Assembly (NCBI RefSeq): GCF_026342015.1
Contig: NZ_JAPENL010000001.1
Location: 1,860,001 to 1,924,000 of the forward strand
DNA length: 64,000 nucleotides
Direction of reading: 5' to 3'
Source: Micromonospora lupini
Lineage (GTDB): Bacteria > Actinomycetota > Actinomycetes > Mycobacteriales > Micromonosporaceae
A model generated the notes under the pieces. That model saw nothing but the letters and a program-made list of their open reading frames with translations. It ran no database searches and was not told the DNA's origin. Positions 17,401 to 26,082 of this stretch are shown in pieces (position 1 is the first letter of the stretch; each line of letters opens with the position of its first letter). The position numbers and the translations under genes are program-made.

Positions 17401-20400
17401 CGCCGGCGCCACCGGGCGCACCGGGAAGGGCGCGGCCAGCACGATCGACCTCGCCGCCTGGAAGACCGGCGCGAGCGGGATGAAGCCGTCGAACGTCGAC
17501 GGCAAGGCCGCGACGGCGAGCGCCGCTGAGGCACAGGCGGCCGCCAAGGTCGGTACGACCTCCGGCGGTGACGTCATCACCCGGATCGCCATTCCGGGCA
17601 CGATCGCGGAGAAGGAGCCCTCCGGCGTCGGGTACGACGGCGACGTCTGGGTCCACGACTACAACGCCCGGACCAACACCGCCTACACAGTGACCGGCAA
17701 GCCGACCGGGAAGGTCTTCGACGCGGCATGGAACCCCGCGTACCGGGCGTTCGACATGGCGCTCGACACCAAGACCGGTGACATGTGCCAGATGGAGGAC
17801 AGCCCGGCCAGCTTCATCCACTGCTTCAACACCGACACCGGCAAGGAGACGAGGCAGATCAAGGGTGACTGGTCCACGCTCCAACTGACCGGACTCGCCT
17901 ACAACCCGACGCAGGACGTGTTCTATGTCGGCGGCCGGGCGAACGGCATGATCGGCACCGTCGCCGGCACGTCGCACGACAACCCGGGTGCGCTGCTGTC
18001 CTTCTGCTCACCGCCGCTGCCCGAGGTGATGGGCCTGGCCTACAACCAGGCGTCCGACACCATCTGGTACACCGACCTCACCTCGAACCGGCCCACCCGT
18101 CTCCTCCAGGTCGACCCCGACGACTGCTCGCTTGTGAACGCGTGGTGGTTCCCCGGCCAGAAGGCGGGCCAGGGCGGTGGCCTCGAGACCGACTCGACAG
18201 GCGCGCTGTGGGCGGTGGACCAGGTCGCCGACGACGTCGCGCTCGTCGACGTCGAGGACGACCTGCTCACCGACCTGCCGTGGCTGTCGCTCTCCTCGAC
18301 CGGCGGCACCCTCGCCCCGGGCGAGTCGACGACTGTCAAGGTCTCGCTGTCCTCGAAGGGTGCCAAGCCCGGAGTCCTCGGCGCGAACATCGTGGTGCGG
18401 TCGGACTCCGGACGCCAGTCCAAGACCTACGTCCCGGTGACGCTCACGACCACGAAGTACCAGGTCGGCGTCAACGCCGGTGGCGCGAAGTTCACCGACG
18501 GCTCCGGCTACGCCTGGTCGGCGGACCAGCCCGCCGGCAAGAAGACATGGGGCTACGAGGGGAAGACCAAGGTCGCCGCCACGAACGCCGGGATCGCCGG
18601 CACGACTGACGACGCCCTGTTCCAGTCGCAGCGCACCACGGCGGACAAGCAACTGTTCTACACGTTCCCCGACGCGCCCAAGGGCACCTACGCGATCGAC
18701 CTCGGGTTCGCCGAGATCGACAAGGTGGCCAAGGGGAAGCGGGTGTTCGACGTCGTCGTCGACGGTGCGCTGACGGACTACGCGTACGACGCGGCCGCGG
18801 CCGTGGGGCCGAACGCCGCCGACTGGCGTAAGGCTGTCGTGCAGCACGAGGGTGGTCCGCTGACCGTGGAGTTGCGGGGCTCGAAGGGCCTGAAGGCCCC
18901 GAGCATCGCCGCCCTGCGGGTGACGCGCGACCCGCGCGCGGACGCGGTGGAGCCGGACCCCGAGCCCGAGCAGCCGGATCCGGGTCCCGTACCTGTGGCG
19001 CCCGCAGGTCGCTCGTACTCGATGAAGGTGACCGACGGGCTCTACCGCCAGGGCACCCAGGAGTCCGGGTGGCACGGCGACGACCTCTGCGGCGTGCTGT
19101 GGTTCGACTCCAGCTTCGTGTTCCCGTTCTACGACACGGCCTGGGACGGCGTGTGCGTGACGACGAACGGCACGCTTGCCTTCGACCGCGCCAGCACGTC
19201 GGGGAGCAACACGGCACTGCCGTCGCCGTACCCGATCGACGCGATCTATCCGCTCTGGGACGACCTCATCGTCGACGACGAGGCGGGCATCTACTACGGC
19301 ACCACGACCGTGGACGGGCTGGCGGCGCAGGTGATCGAGTGGCGCAACGTCGCCTTCTACGGTGACCAGACGGCTCGCGTGAGCTTCTCGGTCACCCTGA
19401 TCGCGGACGGACGGATCCAGATCGGGTACGGCGACGGCGTCGGCGGCGACAACCCCCTCACCAAGGGCTCGTCGGCGACTGTCGGCGTGGAGAGCCTGAC
19501 CCGCAACCCCGCCGGCCAGTTCTCCGTCAACCAGACGGTCCTGAAGGCCGGTCTGGGCCTGGAGTACACCCTTCCGGCCGCGGGCACGATCGAGGGCACC
19601 GTCACCGACAAGAACGACGGCAAGCCCATGGCGGGCGCGATCGTCACGCTCAAGGGGCCGAACGGTGAGCGGGTCATCACGACCGACGTGAAGGGCCGGT
19701 GGAAGACTCAGGCGCTGGTCGGCGAGAACACGGTGCAGATCGAGGCGCCGAACTACGTCACCGTCAGCCACCCGGTGACCATCACGAAGAAGGACCAGGC
19801 CGAGGTCGTCGACACGGCGCTGACCACGGGCATCGCCACCGTCACGGGAGCTGACCTCGACTGGCTCCTCGACAAGAACCAGAAGGCGACGGCCGACGTG
19901 ACAGTCACGAACACCGGCTCCGCCCCGCTCGACGTGCGGGTCAGCGAGCAGCAGCGCACAAGCGACGGCGGACACGAGGCCGCCGACCTTGCCTGGCTGG
20001 CCCTCACGGGCGCGGCCGCGACGGGCACCGTCACGCTCGCGGCCGGCGCGTCCACCACGGTCACGGTGACGGCCGACAACGCCGGCAGCAAGCCCGGTGT
20101 GCTCGTCGGGGACGTGCTCGTGGCGTCGAACGCCGGCAAGGGCGAGACCCAGCTCAAGCCGGTCCGACTGGCGACGTCCGCCTACTGGAAGGGCGTCGAC
20201 GCGGGCGGTTCGGGGTACGTCGATTCCGACGGCTTCTTCTGGGCGCCCGACCAGGCGCTCGGCTCGCGCCCCTGGGGCCACGTCGGCGGAAAGGTGAATA
20301 CCACAAGGGCCGACATCGCCGGCACCGAGGACGACGCGCTGTTCCGCACCCAGCGGACCGGCCAGACGTTCACCTACGTGTTCAAGAACGCCCCCGCCGG

Positions 20401-20659
20401 CACGTACCGGATCGGCCTCGACTTCGCGGAGATCGAGAAGGTCAAGGCCGGCAAGCGTGCGTTCGATGTGCTCGCCGACGGCAAGGTCGTTCTCTACGAC
20501 CACGACGTGCAGGCGACTGTCGGCGCGCTGACCGCGGAGACGAAAGCGGTCACCGTCGAGCACACCGGTGGCGATCTGAAGATCGAGCTTCGCCGCGACA
20601 AGGGCGAGGCGGACCCGATCCTCAACGCCCTGAAGGTTCAGCAGGACCCGCGCCTCTGA
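14474..20659 (+). CDS. Giant secreted S8 subtilisin-like protease with duplicated C-terminal modules
   Basis: 2061 residues with a Sec signal peptide (MKLKALAASLAVAVGLSMIQ, cleavage near ASA-AEP). The peptidase S8 triad is visible: Asp200 (NLDSGVQFDHPA), His246 (DDNGHGTHTMG) and Ser421 (SGTSMAAPHVAGA). After two carboxypeptidase-regulatory-like beta-sandwich repeats (about 495-650) come two copies of a compound block, residues about 658-1493 and 1512-2061, each containing a DKNDG-x-P-x-AGA regulatory-like domain and ending in a malectin-like domain (AGGAKFTDGSGYAWSADQP; AGGSGYVDSDGFFWAPDQA). Copy 1 carries an inserted propeller-like region (about 1030-1260). Likely an extracellular protease with carbohydrate-binding modules. 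It converges on the acylase gene across a shared terminator. Confidence 0.93.
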   Translation: MKLKALAASLAVAVGLSMIQAPPASAAEPDPGPANKIASNLKDRFRAQPQSDFWITFETGADLGPAKKLSDWTARGQFVYDALNAAAKKSLASVASDLDRAGVTYTSYPIANAVLVKGGTEKLALNVASKVQVAEIHATPQVALVEPVDEKIPTDQAARPAAGKKAAEAGTSTWGLDAIHAPEAWAMGATGAGITVSNLDSGVQFDHPALMQQYRGTKPDGTIDHNYNWMATRGTCTGAPCDDNGHGTHTMGTMVGDDGTNHVGVAPDAQWIATNGCCDSTGVESLLRSGWWLLAPTDLQGNNPDPSKRPHVINNSWGQTVEHNFDDFFQAIDEAWSAAGMFSVWSSGNTTPYADCDTVSSPGSATSAYSVGAYSSDGTLAAFSRKGEGEGGRIKPEISAPGDLVRSSYPNNSYVEMSGTSMAAPHVAGAVAALWSYDPTLIGQVEETRRLLGESAVDVDDTECGGTAEINNKYGEGRLDLVRLLKLAPRKGGTLTGVVTADGAPVPAADVTISGPFSRSIGTDKDGRFTTNLPVGDYQLSTKVFGYLTATANVTITLGQDTSVKLPLTAAAKHDISGRVVDDKKQPVPNADVSVTDTPLKPVRTDTNGAFTITAVPEGAYKLAVKPNACFSPSTVPLTVGAQNPSTEISVGLVVDKGGYSCAVADGEYLRGTEPVAFGSGVWATVQLPFPIALYNGSHDSLGIGLRGVIAPDGATGPGYGGAGIFPFYVETPVEFAPGGGVFTAATKVNGEDAFVIEYRNAKLWAYPDRTEYTEPVNFSATLTRSGTVIFGYGDGVGSDDPVTAGVHAVTGIQGWAGVDGIRFSDHAPVLRDGMVVTYDLPDFGYLDATVVDKNDGQPVAGAKVSFSNKDGLVETVTTNGTGVVHRQLPVGDYTMTVDAPNYTTAAYPFSLDKLYAKATVDARLITGVAGLKADGLDALLGADQNGTGSLTLTNNGSAPLTYNLGEAARHPELDAAGATGRTGKGAASTIDLAAWKTGASGMKPSNVDGKAATASAAEAQAAAKVGTTSGGDVITRIAIPGTIAEKEPSGVGYDGDVWVHDYNARTNTAYTVTGKPTGKVFDAAWNPAYRAFDMALDTKTGDMCQMEDSPASFIHCFNTDTGKETRQIKGDWSTLQLTGLAYNPTQDVFYVGGRANGMIGTVAGTSHDNPGALLSFCSPPLPEVMGLAYNQASDTIWYTDLTSNRPTRLLQVDPDDCSLVNAWWFPGQKAGQGGGLETDSTGALWAVDQVADDVALVDVEDDLLTDLPWLSLSSTGGTLAPGESTTVKVSLSSKGAKPGVLGANIVVRSDSGRQSKTYVPVTLTTTKYQVGVNAGGAKFTDGSGYAWSADQPAGKKTWGYEGKTKVAATNAGIAGTTDDALFQSQRTTADKQLFYTFPDAPKGTYAIDLGFAEIDKVAKGKRVFDVVVDGALTDYAYDAAAAVGPNAADWRKAVVQHEGGPLTVELRGSKGLKAPSIAALRVTRDPRADAVEPDPEPEQPDPGPVPVAPAGRSYSMKVTDGLYRQGTQESGWHGDDLCGVLWFDSSFVFPFYDTAWDGVCVTTNGTLAFDRASTSGSNTALPSPYPIDAIYPLWDDLIVDDEAGIYYGTTTVDGLAAQVIEWRNVAFYGDQTARVSFSVTLIADGRIQIGYGDGVGGDNPLTKGSSATVGVESLTRNPAGQFSVNQTVLKAGLGLEYTLPAAGTIEGTVTDKNDGKPMAGAIVTLKGPNGERVITTDVKGRWKTQALVGENTVQIEAPNYVTVSHPVTITKKDQAEVVDTALTTGIATVTGADLDWLLDKNQKATADVTVTNTGSAPLDVRVSEQQRTSDGGHEAADLAWLALTGAAATGTVTLAAGASTTVTVTADNAGSKPGVLVGDVLVASNAGKGETQLKPVRLATSAYWKGVDAGGSGYVDSDGFFWAPDQALGSRPWGHVGGKVNTTRADIAGTEDDALFRTQRTGQTFTYVFKNAPAGTYRIGLDFAEIEKVKAGKRAFDVLADGKVVLYDHDVQATVGALTAETKAVTVEHTGGDLKIELRRDKGEADPILNALKVQQDPRL

Positions 20660-20674
20660 GAGTGGTTGCGCAGC

Positions 20675-20709
20675 GGAGGGGGCGGCGGGTGATTCCCGCC
20701 GCCCCCTCC
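20675..20709. terminator. Bidirectional hairpin terminator
   Basis: A perfect 15-bp GC stem (arms 20675-20689 and 20695-20709) with loop TGATT, between the convergent stops at 20659 and 20717. There is no T-run, as is usual in this organism's hairpins. Confidence 0.9.
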
Positions 20710-20716
20710 GGCACTG

Positions 20717-23700
20717 TCACTTCCCGTACAGCTCGAATTCGTAGAGCGAGAACCCGTACGAGGTCGCCCGCTTGACCCCGTACACCCGTACGTAGCGGGC
20801 GGTGACCGGCGCGAAGGTGGCGTTGTCGACGCCGCCGTTACCGGTGGTGGTGGTGAACACAGGCGTCCAGGAGCTGCCGTCGCCGGAGACCTCGATCCGG
20901 TACGAGGTCCCGTATGCCGACTCCCAGCGCAGCACCGCCCGACTGACCGTGCGGGCCGCGCCGAGGTCGACCCGGAGCCACTGGTTGTCGTTATAGCTGC
21001 TGGCCCACCGGCTGTCGAGGCTGCCGTCGACCGCCTTCCCCGGGGTGTAGCTGGTCAGGAACTGGGTGCTCGACGCGGTCGCCGAGCGGCCCTGGGCCAG
21101 GTTGGTGACGTCGTCGCCCCGGTGCGCCGGGAACGAGACGACCTGTTGGTAGGTGGGGCGGTTCTGCCAGGCGATCAGCGGGTGGGTGATGCCGCCGAGG
21201 CCGGACTGGGCGATCGAGTCGGCGCACCACTGGTCACCGGCCCCGCAGGACTTGTCACCCGGGTACACGGTGGTGGCCGGCACCGCGGCGGCCTGGCCGA
21301 GCGCGTCGAGCAGCGACTGCCGGCATGCGCCGACGTTGCCGTCGCCGCAGTACGCGCGGCCCAGCCCACCGGCCACCGGGTCGCCGAGCACGGTGCGCAG
21401 GTCCTTGTCGACGTAGCCCCACCAGCCGTGCTGGAACGACGAGCCCTTGTGTGCCTGCCCCTGCGACGCCCAGCTCGGGGCGCCGTCGCGTCCCCCGTTC
21501 TGGCCGCCCGACGGCGCCTCGTTCACCTCGATGGCGTCGACCAGCGCCGCGTAGAGGTCCGGGCCGAGGCCGGGGCGGAACTCCGCCGAGGCCAGCAGCG
21601 GCCACCACGCGTCGAAGATCCGGATGGCGTCGGCGTGCTGGTAGACCTTCGACCCGGGAGACGTCTCCACCCGTCGGGTGCCGGCCTGCTGCCAGGCCCG
21701 CAGCTTGCCGATCGCGTCGGCAAGCGCCGGGTCAGTGACCGGCGTGCTGTCCAGCACCCGCAGCAGGTCACCGAGGACCTGCTGGCCGCGCAGGTCGGTC
21801 ACCGCCGCATCCGCCATGATCTTGACGACGTCGGCCCGGCCGAGCTTCCGCTGGGCGATCGCGGCGCGCACCGGGCCGTCGAGCAACTGAGCACGGTGTA
21901 CGGAGCCGAAGCTGAAGTTGCCGTCCGCGGCCCCGAAGTCCTTCGCCTGCTTGTTGTTCCAGCTGACGTAGTAGTCCTGGTTCACCGACTGCGGATGCGC
22001 CGACGCCGGGGTGTACGTGGCGTCGTTGGTGTCCGGGTTCCAGCCAGCCCACTCGTACGCCGGTTCGGCCTTCGTGGGCAGGTTCGGGTCGGCGGTGGAC
22101 GGACGAACCGGGTTCGAGCCGGAGTTGAAGTACGCCGCCTCGGTCGAGTTGACGTAGAACCAGTTGAACGCGTACCCGACGCTTGCCGCGGACGCCTGGA
22201 ACGCCGCCGCGCTGCCCATCGCCGACGGGTCGTTGAAGGCCTGGAAGCCGATCGCCGAGTCGGCCTCGTGCCGGTAGGTCGAGCGCAGCTTGGTGAACGC
22301 GGTCGGCTGCCCGTTCACCAGCCCCCGGTAGGCCACCAGCCCGTACTTCGTGCGCAGAGCCCGCAGCGTGTACGAGCCGGCCGGGGTGGAGTCGGCAAGC
22401 GTCGGGGACCAGGAGTTGCGCTGCTCCAGCGCCTCCATGGCGAGGCACTGCCCGTGGTAGAGGTAGCGGTTGGTGCGCAGCGTCGGCGCGCTGCCGTCGG
22501 TGGTGCACAGCGGCACCGCGTACGTGTCGGTCAGGTCCTGGGAGGCTGAGGTGGCGCTCCACGCGTAGTCCTGACCCCGGCCGAGGAGCACGTAGAGGTT
22601 GAGCCCGGCGAACGCGGCGCCGCGCGCGCTGATACCCGGCCCCTGCAACTCCTGGAGCATCAGCAACTGCGGTGCGAAGTAGCCGGTCTGCGGCCCGAAC
22701 ACGGCGACCGGGTTGCCGGTGGTGGTGTGCTGTCCGGAGACCACGACCGCGTTGGACATGCCGTGCGCGCGCAGGTTGGACAGACCACCAAGCAGTTCCT
22801 TCGTGGCGGTGCTGGCGCCGGCGCGGGCGGCGGCCCCGCCTGTGGCGTCGTACGCGAGGGGCTCGGCGACCACCGAGCCGGCGTCGGGGAGCACCGCGCT
22901 CGTCGCGCCCGGCGGCGTCGCCCCGTACGGGAAGCTCTGCCCGTCGTGCAGGGTGAGCACGGTCTCCGGGTCGTTCTGCGACCGGAACGCCGCCCAGACC
23001 CGGTCGCCCTCGGTGGCACCGTACTTGGCTCGGGCGGCCACCCGGACCAGCGCGGACTGGATCTCGCTGCCGCCGCCTCCACCGAAGAGCCCGCCGACGA
23101 CACCGGCGGTGGCGATGAGGTCGGTCATGGTGAAGTGCGTCGGCTTGCCGGCGCCGGCGAGCACGTACTCGCCCGGGTAGTTGTCGTCGGCGATCGACTT
23201 GTCGATGTAGGCATTGATGCCGGCGATGTAGTCGACCACGTCGGTGTAGAGCTGCTGCCCCCGGGCGCCCTTGGTCCGCAGCGCGTCCACCTGTGCCTGG
23301 AGGTCCGCCTCCGTGTAGGGCGAGTTGGCCCAGACACTCTGCTCCAGTTCCCGGTTGCCGGGGGCGCCGCCGGCGAACGAGGTGACGTTGCCGCGGCCGA
23401 CGTGCCGCAGCAGGTCCATCACCCAGAGCCGGTCCTGTGCCCCGGCGTAGCCGGCGCCGAACATGGTGCCGGCGCGGGTGGTGCCGGTGACGTGCGGCAC
23501 GCCTGTGGCCTTGTCCCGCACGATGGTGACGTCGGCGCGCGGCGAGACGGTGCTCTCCACCTGCGCGGCGGGAACGCCGAACGAGGCGTCGTTGTAGAAG
23601 TGGGCGATCTGCTCGTCGGTCAGCCCGGCGTAGTTGTAGACCAGGTTCGCGTACTCGTCGAGTTGGTCGCTGGAGTGCGCCGGGCGGGTGCCGAGCGCCT

Positions 23701-23902
23701 GGTGCGCCAGGATGGCGACGAGCGTGGCGTTGCCGTTCTGCCCGGGGGGCAGGATGTCGGCGCACTGGCCGAGGCAGTAGTCGTTGGCGGCGAACGTGCT
23801 GGCGGCCAGCGCCGGCGTCGGCGGGGTCACCGTCAGGACGCTCGCGGTCAGGGCGGCGGCGGTGAACGCCGCGAGCCGGTTACGGACAGTGGGACGGGGC
23901 AT
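20717..23902 (-). CDS. Secreted penicillin acylase-family (Ntn) amidohydrolase with discoidin tail
   Basis: 1061 residues with a signal peptide (to about residue 33). The penicillin amidase fold is shown by VTIVRDKATGVPHVTG, MFGAGYAGAQDRLWVMDLLR and the autocleavage site LRAHGMSNAVVVSG, with Ser383 as the predicted beta-chain N-terminal nucleophile. The beta chain continues with GNPVAVFGPQTG and LLGRGQDYAWSATSASQDLT. The last 130 residues (NLAQGRSATASS to FELYGK) form an F5/8 type C (discoidin) module, likely a glycan or surface binder. Family members deacylate beta-lactams, N-acyl-homoserine lactones or lipopeptides such as echinocandin. The substrate here is unknown, but quorum-signal or antibiotic acyl chains are reasonable candidates. 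Confidence 0.9.
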   Translation of the reverse strand: MPRPTVRNRLAAFTAAALTASVLTVTPPTPALAASTFAANDYCLGQCADILPPGQNGNATLVAILAHQALGTRPAHSSDQLDEYANLVYNYAGLTDEQIAHFYNDASFGVPAAQVESTVSPRADVTIVRDKATGVPHVTGTTRAGTMFGAGYAGAQDRLWVMDLLRHVGRGNVTSFAGGAPGNRELEQSVWANSPYTEADLQAQVDALRTKGARGQQLYTDVVDYIAGINAYIDKSIADDNYPGEYVLAGAGKPTHFTMTDLIATAGVVGGLFGGGGGSEIQSALVRVAARAKYGATEGDRVWAAFRSQNDPETVLTLHDGQSFPYGATPPGATSAVLPDAGSVVAEPLAYDATGGAAARAGASTATKELLGGLSNLRAHGMSNAVVVSGQHTTTGNPVAVFGPQTGYFAPQLLMLQELQGPGISARGAAFAGLNLYVLLGRGQDYAWSATSASQDLTDTYAVPLCTTDGSAPTLRTNRYLYHGQCLAMEALEQRNSWSPTLADSTPAGSYTLRALRTKYGLVAYRGLVNGQPTAFTKLRSTYRHEADSAIGFQAFNDPSAMGSAAAFQASAASVGYAFNWFYVNSTEAAYFNSGSNPVRPSTADPNLPTKAEPAYEWAGWNPDTNDATYTPASAHPQSVNQDYYVSWNNKQAKDFGAADGNFSFGSVHRAQLLDGPVRAAIAQRKLGRADVVKIMADAAVTDLRGQQVLGDLLRVLDSTPVTDPALADAIGKLRAWQQAGTRRVETSPGSKVYQHADAIRIFDAWWPLLASAEFRPGLGPDLYAALVDAIEVNEAPSGGQNGGRDGAPSWASQGQAHKGSSFQHGWWGYVDKDLRTVLGDPVAGGLGRAYCGDGNVGACRQSLLDALGQAAAVPATTVYPGDKSCGAGDQWCADSIAQSGLGGITHPLIAWQNRPTYQQVVSFPAHRGDDVTNLAQGRSATASSTQFLTSYTPGKAVDGSLDSRWASSYNDNQWLRVDLGAARTVSRAVLRWESAYGTSYRIEVSGDGSSWTPVFTTTTGNGGVDNATFAPVTARYVRVYGVKRATSYGFSLYEFELYGK

Positions 23903-24159
23903 GGCGATCCTCCGGGGACGCGGAGTCGGGCCGTTCGGTCACGCCCGGCTTCCGGTGCCGATGTCTCGCCCTCCTCGCCCGGGCGATCCGCCAGGAGGTG
24001 AGAGTGACTCATGTCTATTCCCGGGCAATGATCGACGCAGGAACCCCGTTCGGGATACCCGTCGTTCACCACGCGCCAATGCCGACGTTTCGCCGCCTTC
24101 CGGCCAGAGGGGACGAGCGGCGGACCACCTCGTCCGCGCCGAGCAGGGGGCCGGCCCTC

Positions 24160-25014
24160 TCACGCCCTGGCCGGTAACGCGCCCTCCCGGCGGGATGACG
24201 TGGTGAGGCCAGCGACGAGCAGCAGGTACCCGGCCAGTTCGACCACCGCCGTGAGCGCCGGCACCGGTTGCGGCATGGACAGTGTGGGCCTGATGGCATC
24301 CCCGCCGAACAGGGCGTTGACGCTGCCCACGTACAGGGGCATCGGGACCATGGTGATGCAGGTGTCCATCAGCGGCAGCGCCATCAGGGCCAGCAGGACC
24401 GCACCGATCGACGCGAGCCGTCGACTGTGGCCGGCGAGCGCCGAGGCGAGCGCCAGCGCGGTGATCCCGAGGGCCAGGGGCGGCAGGACGGCCATGCTCA
24501 CGGCCATCATCAGCTCGGCCACATCGGTGCCGGCCCCTCGTGGAGGGTCGGCGACAACGGCACGCCGAATGCTGACGACACGGAAGGCCGCGTACCCGAT
24601 GATCAGCGCCGCCCCCACGACACCCGGCGCCACCGTTCGTCGCTGCCAGCCACCGCGACGCCACGCGACGAGCAGCACCAACACCACAGTCAGCGACGCC
24701 CAACAGAGCGAGAAACCCATTTCCAACGCGGACGGCACCTCAGGGTCCGGACCGGGCCCGAAAGTCATCCCGCCGTATTCGGCGCCGTCCCGAGGAGCAG
24801 GCGTCGTGCGGACCGCGTCCACGAGCAGGACCGCGAGGGCGGTCCCCAGCGCCCATCGGGAACCGGGCGACCGGCTGACCAGGGCGCAGGCGAGGAGCAG
24901 ACCGATGCTCACCACCTCTGCGAAACGCCAGATCGGACGGGCCGTCAGGACGCCCGCACCATGGAAGGCGGCGCCGGAGGCAGCAGCGGACAGGAGGAGA
25001 AGCCGAAGACGCAC
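24160..25014 (-). CDS. Hypothetical polytopic membrane protein
   Basis: 284 residues, about seven hydrophobic helices (e.g. VVSIGLLLACALVSR near 35, SLTVVLVLLVAWR near 110, VVGAALIIGYAAFRVVSIRR near 135, SIGAVLLALMALPLMDTCIT near 210, and a C-terminal helix). The N-terminal hydrophobic stretch after MRLR may be the first helix. No enzyme motif is recognised. It is preceded on the opposite strand by the acetyltransferase gene (93 bp between starts). Function unknown. Confidence 0.65.
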   Translation of the reverse strand: MRLRLLLLSAAASGAAFHGAGVLTARPIWRFAEVVSIGLLLACALVSRSPGSRWALGTALAVLLVDAVRTTPAPRDGAEYGGMTFGPGPDPEVPSALEMGFSLCWASLTVVLVLLVAWRRGGWQRRTVAPGVVGAALIIGYAAFRVVSIRRAVVADPPRGAGTDVAELMMAVSMAVLPPLALGITALALASALAGHSRRLASIGAVLLALMALPLMDTCITMVPMPLYVGSVNALFGGDAIRPTLSMPQPVPALTAVVELAGYLLLVAGLTTSSRREGALPARA

Positions 25015-25107
25015 TGGCGCATCCTGTCAGGCGCATCCACTGTCGCGGGGGCGCACGAGATCGCTCCGGGGTGCGGCGGGCGCCAAGGGCGATGTCAGGA
25101 TGGCAGC

Positions 25108-25581
25108 GTGCTGACCATCGGCCCGTTGACCGAACCCGATCGCGACGAGTGGGAAGGGTTGACCCGAAGCTTCCACGCGCACTGGGCCGGCCGCCCGGGT
25201 CGGCCCGCGACCGAGGTTGACGACGATGGCTACGAACGGACGTGGCAACGCCTGGTCGACGGAGAGCAGATCCGTGGCGTCTGTGCACGGCTCGACGACA
25301 GGATGGTGGGCATCGCGCACTACCTGTTCCACGCAAGCGTCTGGGGTGCCGGGCGCTGCTACCTGGCGGACCTGTTCGTCGATCCGCAGGTGCGACGGCG
25401 AGGCATCGCGACGGCGATGATCGAGTGGGTGGCCAGGGATGGCGATGAGCACGGCGCCCCACGCCTGTACTGGAACACCGAGATCGACGCCGACGCTCGC
25501 GTCCTGTACGACAAGCTCGCCGTCTACCGGGGCTACATCGTGTACAACTATTCGCGGCCCGCCACCACCGGCGCGACGTGA
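25108..25581 (+). CDS. GNAT-family N-acetyltransferase
   Basis: 157 residues. The acetyl-CoA-binding motif is CYLADLFVDPQVRRRGIATA (Q/RxxGxG/A pattern), followed by a typical C-terminal strand WNTEIDADARVLYDKLA with YRGYIVYNYSRP. The start is GTG 25108, with AGGA 7 bp before it. The substrate is unknown; proteins with this layout acetylate small amines or amino-glycoside-like molecules. It sits divergently from the membrane protein and converges with the HxlR regulator. Confidence 0.85.
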   Translation: MLTIGPLTEPDRDEWEGLTRSFHAHWAGRPGRPATEVDDDGYERTWQRLVDGEQIRGVCARLDDRMVGIAHYLFHASVWGAGRCYLADLFVDPQVRRRGIATAMIEWVARDGDEHGAPRLYWNTEIDADARVLYDKLAVYRGYIVYNYSRPATTGAT

Positions 25582-25629
25582 ACCAGACCGTCGCTCACCT
25601 CGGGTCCGCTCCGGGCGGCGGCAGCCCGT

Positions 25630-26028
25630 TCACGGCCTCCGACGGCTCGCTTCGATCGTGGATATGTGTTGCTCGGCCCACGCTCGGACCACTGCCAGTG
25701 GAGCGTCCAGGGAGAGACCCAGGCTGGTGAGCGCGTAGTGGACCCGCGGCGGCACGCTCGCCTCGACCCGGCGGGTGACCAGACCGTCGCGGCACAGGCT
25801 CTGCAGCGTCTGCGACAACATCTTGTTCGACACCCCGGGGGCGCGACGGCGTAGCTCCGCGAACCCGAGCTCTGCCGGATGGCTCTCCGCCAGCACCTTG
25901 ATCAGCATCGACGTCCACTTGTCGCCGATCCGGTCGAGCAGCTGCCGAGTCGGACAATCCGGGCTGAAAAGGTCCCCGGTTACCGCGGACTCACCAGGTG
26001 GCGCGAAAGTGCCGTCTTGCCAGGTCAC
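25630..26028 (-). CDS. HxlR-family winged-helix regulator
   Basis: 132 residues. Cys25 in FSPDCPTRQLLDRIGDKWTS is the family's conserved N-terminal Cys, and the HTH is FAELRRRAPGVSNKMLSQTL followed by the wing CRDGLVTRRVEASVPPRVHY. HxlR proteins are dimeric and often sense electrophiles or quinones through this Cys. The gene is divergent from an alpha/beta hydrolase with 54 bp between starts. That gap holds two GGTAACC sites and a third (GGTTACC) lies at 25978-25984 inside this gene, so it probably represses the hydrolase and itself. Confidence 0.9.
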   Translation of the reverse strand: MTWQDGTFAPPGESAVTGDLFSPDCPTRQLLDRIGDKWTSMLIKVLAESHPAELGFAELRRRAPGVSNKMLSQTLQSLCRDGLVTRRVEASVPPRVHYALTSLGLSLDAPLAVVRAWAEQHISTIEASRRRP

Positions 26029-26050
26029 CGAATATCTCCCATGTTGAGCA

Positions 26051-26067
26051 GGTAACCAATGGTAACC
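26051..26067. promoter_or_regulatory. Tandem GGTAACC operator, likely HxlR target
   Basis: Two copies of GGTAACC at 26051-26057 and 26061-26067 (10 bp apart, one helical turn) lie between the divergent HxlR and hydrolase starts. A reverse-complement copy sits at 25978-25984. This arrangement fits a dimeric winged-helix repressor. Confidence 0.5.
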
Positions 26068-26082
26068 AGCAGGGGATCAGAC

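Noticed and set aside
15329..20563. Two minus-strand frames of 882 and 851 residues
   Set aside because: Antisense to the subtilase gene, which has a complete S8 triad.
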